DNA of 41,904 nt from UBA1738 sp045577675. GTDB taxonomy: Bacteria; Bacillota; Clostridia; UBA1381. A model generated the notes under the pieces. It was not told where the DNA came from. It made no database searches and saw only the letters and a list, made by a program, of their open reading frames with translations. This document shows positions 1 through 8,209 of the stretch, in pieces (the stretch's first letter is position 1; each line of letters begins with the position of its first letter). Made by a program: the position numbers and the translations under genes. Location: contig JAZNIV010000039.1 in assembly GCA_045577675.1 (NCBI GenBank), forward strand, positions 1 through 41,904. The letters run 5' to 3'.

Positions 1-712
1 ACGAGGTTGCATCACTTTCGGCAATTAAGCAAAACTCGGATTCCGCCACAACAGGTGAGCTTTTACTGTCGGTAATTCCGATAACAGTCGCACCATTTGC
101 CTTTGCGTACCTTAAAGCCTTAATTGTATTTTTTGAATACCTCGGAAAGCTTATTCCTATTATAACGTCGCCTTCTCCGACATTTAGTATCTGCTCAAAA
201 AGGTCATCGCCGCCTGTTGATTTTATAAGCTGAACATTATTGAATATCAGATGCAGATAAAATCCTGCAAACTCGGCAAGTGCCGCAGCACTTCTTATTC
301 CTGTGATATATATTCTGTTAGCTGCTGAAATTGCTGCTGCAGCCTTTTCAAACTGCCCTTTATCAATTGTTTCGAGGGTTTTTTCAATAAAGCCTATGTC
401 TGCTTTTAAAGTACTGTCTAAAACATTTCTGCTTCCTATTTTTTCGTAGGCAAGCTCCATTCGCTGAACAGATGTCATCTGTGTTTTTACTGCACCCTGC
501 AGGCTTTTTTGAAAATCGGGATAGCCGTCAAACCCAAGCTCACACGCAAACCTCACTACCGTAGACTCACTTACACCTGTTTTTTCCGAAAGCTTTGCAG
601 CTGTCATATATGCCGCTTTTTCACAGCTTTCGGTAACAAATTCAGCTATTATTTTCTGACTTTTGCTAAAGCCCTGACTTTTTTCCTTTATCCTTCGTAT
701 AATATCATTCAT
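1..712 (-). CDS. MurR/RpiR-family transcriptional regulator, 3' end cut by window edge
   Basis: Read from the minus strand, an open frame starts at an ATG at 712 and runs off the window at base 1, giving about 237 residues. It opens MNDIIRRIKEKSQGFSKSQK, followed by a helix-turn-helix region (about residues 35-75, with KLSEKTGVSESTVVRFACEL) and then a SIS sugar-phosphate-binding domain (residues about 110-235, with YITGIRSAAAL and VIIGISFPRYS). This is the RpiR layout: an N-terminal HTH_6 domain and a C-terminal SIS domain that senses a phosphosugar. The start codon overlaps the end of the upstream substrate-binding protein gene by 8 bases (ATGAATGA), and GGAGAAG lies just before it, so the two are probably translationally coupled. 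The effector is unknown. Recognition of the family is firm; the C-terminus is missing only because of the window edge. Confidence 0.9.
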   Translation of the reverse strand, partial: MNDIIRRIKEKSQGFSKSQKIIAEFVTESCEKAAYMTAAKLSEKTGVSESTVVRFACELGFDGYPDFQKSLQGAVKTQMTSVQRMELAYEKIGSRNVLDSTLKADIGFIEKTLETIDKGQFEKAAAAISAANRIYITGIRSAAALAEFAGFYLHLIFNNVQLIKSTGGDDLFEQILNVGEGDVIIGISFPRYSKNTIKALRYAKANGATVIGITDSKSSPVVAESEFCLIAESDATS

Positions 713-2288
713 CAGACTCTTCTCCACTTTCCTGTGTTCCGTCTTTATCGTAAAAATACCATTTTTCTATGCCTTTATAGGGGTCTTTTTCCGATGGTTT
801 TTCTGTTCCGGATACATATGAACCGTAAATAATACTTTCTGTCTTAAAGTACAGCGGTATATACGGCGGGTCAGCATAAAAGCTTCTCATAAACGCAGTG
901 ACCCCGTTTTTATATGCCTCCTTATCCGTAACTCCAACCAATTTTGACAACACCTCGCCAATTCCTGATGTATCAAAATTGAAGTAATTGTCGCCTGACA
1001 GCATTGATGCAGGATTAAGGTTTGGTTCAACCTCTACCTCGCCTATAAACATATCAAAATCATCCGCAGAAATTTTTGCAACATAGTCGCTATATTGAAC
1101 CTTTTCTACAGTAACAGAAAAGCCGTTAGCTTTTAGGGTGTCCTTTATGCTGTCAGCAAGTGCAGTTCTGGCACTGTTATCGCTGTTTACTAAAATTCTT
1201 ACACCAAGAGGTACGCCGTCTTTGTAGTAAATACCGCCATCAAGCTCATATCCTTCATTCATAATCATATTTTCTGCATAATCATCCTCCTGAGCCGCTT
1301 TTTCCTGATATGCCCATGAGGACGGATTTATCGCACTGTCTGCCACCATGCCGTGACCGTATGCGTCATTTTCGAGTATTTTTTCCTTATTCAATAAACT
1401 TTCTATAGCCTTACGGATTCCTGACGGCATTAAAACCTGACTTTTTGTATTAAACCCGAGAAAGACTAAGTTATCCGATACTATCGCCTCAATCCGCGAA
1501 TTCGTTTTAGGTGACGCGGACTCAAGGCTAAGCTCGTCCGAGGTTATTGCATCAAGCTCGTTCACGTTAAAAGCCTCTGCTGCAGCCTCCTTATCCTTTA
1601 AAACCTTTACAAGTACGCGTTTTTTAGAAACAATTCCGCCATGCCAAATTGAATTAGGCTCAAGCACAAGCTCACTACTGCTTTTTGAAGAAAATTTATA
1701 TGAGCCTGTACCCATAGGGACAAAGCTTGCATCTGCAAGGTACTGTGAGGCTTTTGAAATTACCGGAAAGGTCATTAAAAGCTCAGGGTTAGGTTCAGGG
1801 TTTTCAAGATTAATAACTACCTGACTTTTACTCGTTGCCGTAAAGCTTCGGATTTTATCAGCAATTTTTCGGTAAAACCCGTTTGATGAACGCATTTTAC
1901 TCAATGTATATACAACATCATCTGCTGTAAAAACTGTTCCATCCTGCCATTTTACATCGGTATTTAAGTTAACAGTAATCTGACTTCCGCTTTCCGAAAC
2001 CGAAAAATCCGTTGCCAAAACCGGTACCGCCGCCATTTGTTCATCTAACTCAAAAAGGGGTTCGTACACAATATTCATTATTTTTTTAACACTTTTTGCT
2101 TTTGTTTCCAGCGGATTTAAGGTATCAATGCCGTAAATACCAAGCTTGATATCAGACATATCCTCGATAACAACAAGCTCACCGCTTTCAACATAATCAC
2201 TGCTGCCACTCTTTTTTTTGCAGCCGCCAATCCCTGCAGCAAACAAAACAGAAAGCAGTATACAAACTATCCTCTTTATATCAAACAT
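705..2288 (-). CDS. ABC transporter substrate-binding lipoprotein, family 5 (oligopeptide type)
   Basis: This 527-residue protein is a solute-binding protein of the SBP_bac_5 (OppA/DppA) family. Residues 1-23 form a lipoprotein signal peptide with lipobox IGGC (Cys23), so the mature protein is predicted to be anchored outside the membrane. The family signature appears around residues 112-130 (VKWQDGTVFTADDVVYTL), and a typical closing region (DPPYIPLYFKTE) lies near residue 485. The C-terminus is acidic (GEESDE). No permease or ATPase gene is present in the window, so it is either an orphan binding protein or the rest lies beyond base 1. The SD-like GAGAGG sits unusually close to the ATG. The gene ends inside the start of the RpiR-type regulator, which suggests the regulator controls its own operon. 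The ligand (peptide, muropeptide or other) cannot be told from sequence. Confidence 0.88.
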   Translation of the reverse strand: MFDIKRIVCILLSVLFAAGIGGCKKKSGSSDYVESGELVVIEDMSDIKLGIYGIDTLNPLETKAKSVKKIMNIVYEPLFELDEQMAAVPVLATDFSVSESGSQITVNLNTDVKWQDGTVFTADDVVYTLSKMRSSNGFYRKIADKIRSFTATSKSQVVINLENPEPNPELLMTFPVISKASQYLADASFVPMGTGSYKFSSKSSSELVLEPNSIWHGGIVSKKRVLVKVLKDKEAAAEAFNVNELDAITSDELSLESASPKTNSRIEAIVSDNLVFLGFNTKSQVLMPSGIRKAIESLLNKEKILENDAYGHGMVADSAINPSSWAYQEKAAQEDDYAENMIMNEGYELDGGIYYKDGVPLGVRILVNSDNSARTALADSIKDTLKANGFSVTVEKVQYSDYVAKISADDFDMFIGEVEVEPNLNPASMLSGDNYFNFDTSGIGEVLSKLVGVTDKEAYKNGVTAFMRSFYADPPYIPLYFKTESIIYGSYVSGTEKPSEKDPYKGIEKWYFYDKDGTQESGEESDE

Positions 2289-2395
2289 TCCTCTCTTATT
2301 AATCTCTTATCTCCATAATAGCTTAACAAGTCAGGTTCTCTTAAAATTATTAATTGTATAATACTTAAGGATTCCTATTTTATTAAGCTTAAACA

Positions 2396-4264
2396 TTATT
2401 TTTTCTCCTTAAAATACTCCCAAACAGCTGCCGCAGTTTTTTTATCCACAGCCAGACTAATTTCCTCTAAAGATGCGTTTTTAATTTTTTCTACCGAGCC
2501 GAAATGCTTTAAAAGCTGTGACTTTTTAACCTCACCCACACCTTTTATATCATCAAGCTCTGATTTTGTAAGAGCCTTACTTCTAAGCTTTCGGTGATAG
2601 GTTATTGCACTTCTGTGCACCTCGTCCTGCACCCTTGTTATGAATTTAAACACGCTGTCAAGCGGCGAAAGCTCAATCTCACCGTTTTGGGATAAGAGTC
2701 CCCTTGTTCTGTGCTTTTGGTCCTTTACCATTCCGTAAACAGGAACATCTGCACCAATTGCTTCCATAATTTCCATAACAGAGGATAGATGCCCTTTTCC
2801 TCCGTCTAACAAAATAAGGTCGGGTAATGGCAAAAACCTTGCATCTTCCCTTTTTAAAGTGCCATCATCTATTTCATTCTCCTCTTCAGCGGCATGACGA
2901 AACCGGCGGTAAATTACCTCCTGCATTGCAAGGTAATCATTTGCCCCGTCAAAGGATTTAATTTTGAAATGCCTGTAATCCTTTTTAGACGGCTTTCCGT
3001 TTATAAAAACAACCATAGATGCAACATTATCACTACCTGATATATTGGAAATATCGTATGACTCGATACGCACAGGCACTTTTTCCATACTGAGTTTCTT
3101 TGCAATTTCTTCTGAGATTTTATTTTTTGATTCAGTATATTTTAAATTATTTATTCTGTAATTTTCAGCCGCAATCTCAGCATTTTTATGCACCATATTA
3201 ACAAGCTGCTTTCGTTCTCCACGCTGCGGTGTAATTAAACTGACCTTACTTCCTCTTTTTTCGGTTAACCATGCTGAAATAACATCGTTATTGTATATAT
3301 TAAATTCAGTTAAAATTTCCTTTGGTATGTTATCCTTCTCTGCATAAAACTGTTCTATAAAATCAGACAAAACCTCGCCGTCATCAGTATACTGCGTTTC
3401 TTCAATACGGTAATTAACGTGTCCTGAAATTTTGCCGCCGCGAACAAAGAACACCTCAACAAAGGACTTGTTCCCAAGCCTTGCAGATGCGATAATATCA
3501 AGGTCTGTCTGGTGACCTGTATTTATAATCTTCTGTTTTTCCTCAAACCGCTTTACCGCCTCAATTTTATCCCGCAGAGCTGCTGCTTTTTCAAACTCCA
3601 TATTTTTTGAAGCACTTAACATTTCAGTTTGCATTTGGTTTAGAAGCTCAGTATGATTGCCCTCTAAAAACTGACAAATGTTAAAGAAAACCTTGCGGTA
3701 TTCATCACGGGATACATTTCCGCTGATACAAGGTGCAAAGCAGTTATTTATATGATGATTAAGGCATGGTCTGCCCTTTCCGATATCCTCCGGAAATCTC
3801 CTTGCACACAGCGGAGGCTTAAAAATTTTCTGCACAATTTCAAGTGCAGTCCGAACAGGCTGCATTCCCGTATAAGGTCCGAAATATTTTGCACCGTCTT
3901 TTTTAAGGGTTCTTGTCATAAAAATTTTCGGATATTCCTCATTTATAGATACCTTAATATACGGATACTGCTTATCATCCTTTAAAAGTATATTATACTT
4001 TGGGCGGTGCTTTTTTATAAGGTTACATTCAAGAACAAGCGCTTCAACCTCGGAATCGGTTACAATGTATTCAAAATAAGCAATATTTGAAACCATCGCA
4101 ATAACCTTTTGAGTATGACCCTTATTGCTTTGAAAGTATTGCCGGACACGGTTTTTAAGAACCTTCGCCTTGCCAACATATATAATTTCGTCATCACTGT
4201 TATGCATTATATAAACTCCCGGCAATTCCGGAAGGTTTTTAAGTTCTTCTTCTAAATTAAACAT
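2396..4264 (-). CDS. uvrC: Excinuclease ABC subunit C
   Basis: UvrC makes both incisions during nucleotide excision repair after UvrA/UvrB have marked the lesion. The 622-residue protein has all expected parts. A GIY-YIG nuclease is at about residues 13-95 (GVY at 16-18, YVG at 29-31, Arg39, Glu79). A cysteine cluster at about 153-180 matches the iron-sulfur site described for UvrC. A UVR UvrB-contact motif is near 215-235, the RNase H-like endonuclease domain starts with ESYDISNISGS, and a C-terminal helix-hairpin-helix carries GVGEVKKSQLLKHFGS. It lies downstream of ptsH, with a hairpin terminator only about 40 bases before its start, so it probably needs its own promoter near 4332-4360 or read-through. 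Length is normal for the family. Confidence 0.97.
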   Translation of the reverse strand: MFNLEEELKNLPELPGVYIMHNSDDEIIYVGKAKVLKNRVRQYFQSNKGHTQKVIAMVSNIAYFEYIVTDSEVEALVLECNLIKKHRPKYNILLKDDKQYPYIKVSINEEYPKIFMTRTLKKDGAKYFGPYTGMQPVRTALEIVQKIFKPPLCARRFPEDIGKGRPCLNHHINNCFAPCISGNVSRDEYRKVFFNICQFLEGNHTELLNQMQTEMLSASKNMEFEKAAALRDKIEAVKRFEEKQKIINTGHQTDLDIIASARLGNKSFVEVFFVRGGKISGHVNYRIEETQYTDDGEVLSDFIEQFYAEKDNIPKEILTEFNIYNNDVISAWLTEKRGSKVSLITPQRGERKQLVNMVHKNAEIAAENYRINNLKYTESKNKISEEIAKKLSMEKVPVRIESYDISNISGSDNVASMVVFINGKPSKKDYRHFKIKSFDGANDYLAMQEVIYRRFRHAAEEENEIDDGTLKREDARFLPLPDLILLDGGKGHLSSVMEIMEAIGADVPVYGMVKDQKHRTRGLLSQNGEIELSPLDSVFKFITRVQDEVHRSAITYHRKLRSKALTKSELDDIKGVGEVKKSQLLKHFGSVEKIKNASLEEISLAVDKKTAAAVWEYFKEKK

Positions 4265-4301
4265 AGTTTTACAAATCCTGTATTTTCTCTATAAACTGAA
4301 A

Positions 4302-4330
4302 AATAACTCCACCTAAAAAGCAGAGTTATT
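4302..4330 (-). terminator. Hairpin terminator after ptsH
   Basis: The arms at 4302-4309 and 4323-4330 are perfect 8-bp inverted repeats (AATAACTC and GAGTTATT) around a 13-base loop. On the minus strand a short T run (TTTTTC, shared with the arm) follows. It sits 18 bases after the ptsH stop and 37 bases before the uvrC start. The U-tract is short, so termination may be partial. Confidence 0.6.
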
Positions 4331-4331
4331 T

Positions 4332-4360
4332 ATGATATTTAAGTAAAATCATTCTGTAAA
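4332..4360 (-). promoter_or_regulatory. Candidate uvrC promoter overlapping the end of ptsH
   Basis: On the minus strand, TTTACA (4355-4360) and TATCAT (4332-4337) are separated by 17 bases. The expected start near 4325 falls inside the 5' arm of the ptsH terminator hairpin, so transcripts from here would lack that arm and escape the terminator. Each hexamer matches consensus at 5 of 6 bases; the assignment is an inference. Confidence 0.4.
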
Positions 4361-4612
4361 ATTAGAGGCAATCAAATTAACCAAAGTAACAACAGCTTCT
4401 TCTTCATCAGCACCGTCTGCAATAATATTGATTGTTGTACCTTTGGTAATTCCAAGTGAAAGAACACCTAAAAGGCTCTTTGCATTTACCTTGCGTTCGT
4501 CCTTTTCAACCCAAATGCTTGACTTAAATTCATTTGCCTTTTGTATAAAAAACGTTGCAGGACGGGCATGCAAACCTACCTGATTTTGAACTTCAACTTC
4601 TTTTGAAAACAT
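4349..4612 (-). CDS. ptsH: Phosphocarrier protein HPr
   Basis: This 87-residue HPr carries the phosphoryl group from enzyme I to sugar-specific EIIA domains of the phosphotransferase system. The phosphorylatable His15 is in the GLHARPA motif and the regulatory Ser46 in KSLLGVLSLG, so it should act both in sugar transport and, after HPr kinase action, in CcpA-type catabolite control. It is therefore not Crh, which lacks His15. I place the start at the ATG at 4612 because GGAGG lies 8 bases before it and residue numbering then matches the family exactly; an upstream in-frame start would add six residues. It has its own promoter (4664-4692) and terminator. No other PTS gene is in the window. Confidence 0.96.
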   Translation of the reverse strand: MFSKEVEVQNQVGLHARPATFFIQKANEFKSSIWVEKDERKVNAKSLLGVLSLGITKGTTINIIADGADEEEAVVTLVNLIASNFTE

Positions 4613-4663
4613 AAAGAATCCTCCTTGCAATGCACTTGCGAAAAAATCCGTAAGTATAATAAT

Positions 4664-4692
4664 AGAATACTAAAAAATATATAAAACGTCAA
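4664..4692 (-). promoter_or_regulatory. Promoter of ptsH
   Basis: On the minus strand, TTGACG (4687-4692) is followed after 17 bases by TATTCT (4664-4669), 52 bases before the ptsH ATG. It lies in the gap between recA and ptsH and matches the vegetative sigma-A pattern. Confidence 0.65.
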
Positions 4693-4703
4693 CCATATTT
4701 ATT

Positions 4704-4748
4704 AAAAAACAGAAATTTTAGTTAAAGATACCCTATTAGTAAAAATTT
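4704..4748 (-). terminator. Weak AT-rich hairpin at the end of recA
   Basis: An 8-bp A/T arm (4713-4720) can pair with 4740-4748 with one bulged base, and the minus strand then reads six Ts. It overlaps the recA stop codon. The stem has no G or C, so stability is doubtful. Confidence 0.3.
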
Positions 4749-5833
4749 TATTCATCATTTTTGTTGTTTTCGCCGATAACAGGCTCACTCTGCGGAGCTT
4801 TGCCACCGCTGAGAATCTCACGCACCTGTCTTTCAATTAAAGCAGCGAAATCAGGGTTGTCCTCCATATACTTCTTAACGTTGTCTCTGCCCTGTCCAAG
4901 ACGTTCACCGTCATACGAGAACCACGCACCGCTCTTCTTTATTATATCAAGGTTCGTTGCTACGTCAAGTATATTTCCCATTTTGGAAATTCCCTTGCCG
5001 TACATAATGTCAAATTCAGCATCACGGAACGGCGGTGCAACCTTGTTTTTAACAACCTTAACCTTTGTTTTGTTACCGATAATTTCAGTACCGTTTTTAA
5101 TCGGCTCCTGACGCCTTACCTCAAGCCTTACGGATGAGAAGAATTTAAGTGCACGTCCGCCCGGTGTAACCTCCGGATTTCCATAAATAACACCAACCTT
5201 TTCACGAAGCTGGTTAATGAAAATAACCGCAGTACCGGATTTTGCCGTAACAGCAGTCAGCTTACGCATTGCCTGTGACATAAGTCTTGCCAAAAGTCCT
5301 ACGTGATTGCCGCCCATTTCGCCCTCTATTTCCACCTTAGGAACAAGTGCTGCAACAGAGTCAATTACGACAACGTCCAAAGCTCCGCTCCTTACCAGTG
5401 CTTCTGCAATTTCAAGAGCCTGCTCGCCGTTATCCGGCTGTGCAACAATAAGATTATCTATATCAACACCGAGATTTTTTGCATAAACAGGGTCAAGTGC
5501 ATGCTCCGCATCAATAAACGCAGCCTCTCCGCCTCTTTTTTGAGCCTCGGCAACAACGTGCAGTGCAACAGTCGTCTTACCTGATGATTCAGGTCCGTAA
5601 ATTTCAATTACCCTGCCCTTCGGAATACCTCCGACACCAAGTGCCATATCAAGAGTTAAAGAGCCTGTAGGAATTGCATCTACATCTACATGAGTCGCCT
5701 CACCCAACTTCATAATGCTGCCCTTGCCATGCTGTTTTTCAATTGCATTCAAAACGGCAGCAAGTGCTTTTCTTTTTTCAGTTGAATCTGCAATAACCTC
5801 GTCATTTTTCTTGTCTGTCTGTTTCTTATCCAT
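4748..5833 (-). CDS. recA: Recombinase RecA
   Basis: RecA forms ATP-dependent filaments on single-stranded DNA, drives homologous recombination and triggers the SOS response. At 361 residues it has normal length. The Walker A motif GPESSGKT is at residues 80-87, followed by the family-typical FIDAEHALDP and VVIDSVAALVPK segments and the DNA-binding loop with EIEGEMGG. The extra N-terminal lysine/aspartate-rich 20 residues are common in Clostridia. The start is supported by GGAGG 7-8 bases upstream. A separate promoter is present in the 74-base gap after thiI. I could not find a GAACnnnnGTTC-type LexA box there, so SOS control is not visible. Confidence 0.98.
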   Translation of the reverse strand: MDKKQTDKKNDEVIADSTEKRKALAAVLNAIEKQHGKGSIMKLGEATHVDVDAIPTGSLTLDMALGVGGIPKGRVIEIYGPESSGKTTVALHVVAEAQKRGGEAAFIDAEHALDPVYAKNLGVDIDNLIVAQPDNGEQALEIAEALVRSGALDVVVIDSVAALVPKVEIEGEMGGNHVGLLARLMSQAMRKLTAVTAKSGTAVIFINQLREKVGVIYGNPEVTPGGRALKFFSSVRLEVRRQEPIKNGTEIIGNKTKVKVVKNKVAPPFRDAEFDIMYGKGISKMGNILDVATNLDIIKKSGAWFSYDGERLGQGRDNVKKYMEDNPDFAALIERQVREILSGGKAPQSEPVIGENNKNDE

Positions 5834-5869
5834 CAGAATATCCTCCGAATTTTAAGTACATTTGTATAT

Positions 5870-5898
5870 ATTATACACTATTTTCTGAAATATTGCAA
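5870..5898 (-). promoter_or_regulatory. Promoter of recA
   Basis: On the minus strand, TTGCAA (5893-5898), 17 bases, then TATAAT (5870-5875). It is 36 bases upstream of the recA start codon and lies between the thiI stop and recA. There is no terminator between thiI and this promoter, so read-through from the large operon could add to recA expression. Confidence 0.7.
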
Positions 5899-5907
5899 TA
5901 GTTTTCC

Positions 5908-7089
5908 CTACAATTTCGGATACACTTCAATTTTTTCTACACCGGCCAAAGCTGCCTCGATAAGTGTATCAACATCAAGCCTTTTTTCACTTCTTTCTAT
6001 TATATCACGTTTAGGATTTGTTGTCGGGTGCTTCGGTGTAAAGACGGTACAGCAGTCCTCATACGGAAGAATTGAAGTTTCAAATGCATCAATATTACGC
6101 GAACGTTCAATTATCTCGGTTTTGTCCATTCCTATAAGCGGACGAAGCACAGGCATATCTACCACAGAATTTGTAACATCAAGTGCAGCGAGTGTCTGCG
6201 ATGCAACCTGTCCTGCACTCTCACCTGTTACAAGCACCTGCGACTTATGCTCCTTCGCAATTCTTTCAGATATTTTCATCATAAATCTTCGCATAATTAA
6301 AGTCATATGCTCCTCAGGACAATTATCACGAATTGCAAGCTGTATATCAGTAAAAGGTACAACATATAAATTTATTTTTGATGTATACCGTGCAAGAATT
6401 GCAGCAAGGTCAATCACCTTTTCCTTTGCTCTCTCGCTTGTATATGGGAAACTGAAAAAGTTTACAGCATCAATTTCAATTCCGCGTTTTGCAATCATAT
6501 GCCCTGCAACAGGGCTGTCAATACCGCCGGATAAAAGCAGGGTTGCTTTTCCACCGGTTCCAATCGGCATACCGCCCTGACCATGAATTTTATTTTCACG
6601 GCAGTAAACATATGCATTATCGTCACGTACCTCAACCTGTACCGTAACATCAGGGTTGTGCACGTCCACTAAAAGCCCGCTGCAGGCTTCGTGCAAATAT
6701 CCGCCGATTTCAATTGCAAGCTGAACAGAATTAAGCGGAAACTTCTTGTCTGAACGCTTTGCCTCAGCCTTAAATTTTACGCCCGGCTTTAAATCAGCTT
6801 TGCAGTATGAAAGTGCAGTTTCCTTGATAGACTCAAGAGTTTTTTCACAAACAGCAGCACGTGTTATCGAAACAATTCCAAATACCTTGGAAAGTCGCTC
6901 GCACACCACATCAAGCATATCACTGTCCTCTACCTTTATATATATGGTTGCCTGTGCAATAGTTATGTTTACCTTGGCAATATTTTTTATAGCATCTGCA
7001 ATATTTTTAATCAATATCTTCTCAAATTTAGGTCTGTTACCGCCCTTTAAAATTATTTCACCGTATTTTACAAGTATTATCTCTTTCAC
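5908..7089 (-). CDS. thiI: tRNA 4-thiouridine synthase ThiI (no rhodanese domain)
   Basis: ThiI activates uridine 8 of tRNA with ATP and inserts sulfur to make s4U; in many bacteria it also helps make the thiamine thiazole. The 393-residue protein has an N-terminal ferredoxin-like/THUMP region (residues about 1-165) and a PP-loop ATPase domain with LLLSGGIDS (184-192). The C-terminal rhodanese domain of E. coli ThiI is missing, as in Bacillus, where a dedicated NifS-like desulfurase supplies the sulfur. Such a desulfurase gene lies 4 bases upstream, which fits. The start is GTG at 7089, with AGGT of the preceding gene's last codons as SD. It is the last gene of the large operon. Confidence 0.95.
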   Translation of the reverse strand: MKEIILVKYGEIILKGGNRPKFEKILIKNIADAIKNIAKVNITIAQATIYIKVEDSDMLDVVCERLSKVFGIVSITRAAVCEKTLESIKETALSYCKADLKPGVKFKAEAKRSDKKFPLNSVQLAIEIGGYLHEACSGLLVDVHNPDVTVQVEVRDDNAYVYCRENKIHGQGGMPIGTGGKATLLLSGGIDSPVAGHMIAKRGIEIDAVNFFSFPYTSERAKEKVIDLAAILARYTSKINLYVVPFTDIQLAIRDNCPEEHMTLIMRRFMMKISERIAKEHKSQVLVTGESAGQVASQTLAALDVTNSVVDMPVLRPLIGMDKTEIIERSRNIDAFETSILPYEDCCTVFTPKHPTTNPKRDIIERSEKRLDVDTLIEAALAGVEKIEVYPKL

Positions 7090-7093
7090 AAGC

Positions 7094-8209
7094 TTACCTC
7101 ACATATTTCCTGATATTTTCAACTTCTTTTTTAAGTGTCTCTACTACAAAATTGACATCAAAATCCTCATTAGAAAAGCTAAACCGTATTGCTCCGGCAA
7201 TCTCTGCCGAAGACCTGCCCATAGCCGAAAGAACATGGCTTGGCATAGGCTTATTTGATGAACAGGCAGAGCCTGTAGAAACATAAATTCCCTTTGCCTC
7301 AAGACTATGCAGAAGAATTTCTGCCTTAATTCCCAAAAAAGATACATTTAAAACATAACCTGAATTGTTGTCTGAGCCATTAATCACTACGTTGTCAATT
7401 TTTTCAAGTATTTTTTCTTTTAGTTCGTTTCGTTTCTCGCAGCCGATACGTGAAAATCCATCAACTGCCGCACCAAAAGCTGCAATTCCTGCGACATTTT
7501 CTGTTCCGGAACGCATATTTTTCTGTTGACCGCCTCCGCAGATAATCGGATTTATATTAATATTATCTGCAATATATATAGCTCCTACTCCCTTTATTGC
7601 GTGTATTTTGTGGCCGCTTACCGAAAGCATATCAATTCCAGATTTTTTAGGCTTTAAATCCACCTTCAAAAAGCCTTGCACTCCATCGCAGTGAAGTGCC
7701 GCTTTGGGTGATTTTTCACGCATAATATCCTTTAACCTGTCAACAGGCTGAATTACACCTGTTTCGTTATTTACTGCCATTACACTAACAAGAATAGTGT
7801 CAGGTCTTAAAGCATTTTCAAGCTCCTCCAATGAAATTTCACCATCTGAATTTACCCCAAGATAGGTCACATCAAATCCGTTTTTTTCAAGCACGCGGAA
7901 AGGCTCCAGAACAGAAGGATGCTCAATCTTTGTTGTAATAACGTGACTTCCTCGTTTCTTATTTGCAAAGGCATATCCTAAAATTGCCATATTATTTGAC
8001 TCAGTTCCGCCTGAGGTAAAGTAAATATTTTTTGGTTCTACCCCCAAAGTCCTTGCAGCTTTTTCTTTTGCAGCATTTATTATTTTTTCCGCCTCAAGCC
8101 CCAACCTGTGAAGGCTTGACGGGTTCCCAAAGCTTTCCAAAGCTGTAAAAGCTGCATCCAATGCCTCTTTTGACGGCTTTGTTGTAGATGCATTATCAAG
8201 ATATATCAT
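7094..8209 (-). CDS. Cysteine desulfurase, NifS-like (probable ThiI partner)
   Basis: This PLP enzyme turns cysteine into alanine and leaves a persulfide on its active-site cysteine. The 371-residue protein shows the PLP lysine in SVSGHKIHAIKG and the catalytic Cys316 in STGSACSS, within the long loop typical of the NifS/IscS class. TSGGTESNN near residue 65 is the cofactor-phosphate region. It is translationally coupled to thiN upstream (TAATG, one-base overlap) and to thiI downstream (4-base gap). No IscU/SufU scaffold gene is adjacent, so delivery to ThiI for tRNA thiolation is the most likely job; this is known for the NifZ-ThiI pair of Bacillus and inferred here. Confidence 0.93.
   Translation of the reverse strand: MIYLDNASTTKPSKEALDAAFTALESFGNPSSLHRLGLEAEKIINAAKEKAARTLGVEPKNIYFTSGGTESNNMAILGYAFANKKRGSHVITTKIEHPSVLEPFRVLEKNGFDVTYLGVNSDGEISLEELENALRPDTILVSVMAVNNETGVIQPVDRLKDIMREKSPKAALHCDGVQGFLKVDLKPKKSGIDMLSVSGHKIHAIKGVGAIYIADNININPIICGGGQQKNMRSGTENVAGIAAFGAAVDGFSRIGCEKRNELKEKILEKIDNVVINGSDNNSGYVLNVSFLGIKAEILLHSLEAKGIYVSTGSACSSNKPMPSHVLSAMGRSSAEIAGAIRFSFSNEDFDVNFVVETLKKEVENIRKYVR

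Noticed and set aside
4349..4612. Crh (catabolite-repression HPr) instead of HPr
   Set aside because: His15 is present in GLHARPA, so it can carry phosphate for the PTS.
5834..5907. SOS (LexA) box upstream of recA
   Set aside because: I looked for GAAC-N4-GTTC-type sites and found only TACAAATGTA near 5860, which does not fit.
6122..7258. Long plus-strand open frames (152 and 170 codons) opposite thiI
   Set aside because: They lie antisense to the well-conserved thiI and the end of the desulfurase gene, have no SD and give no recognisable protein.
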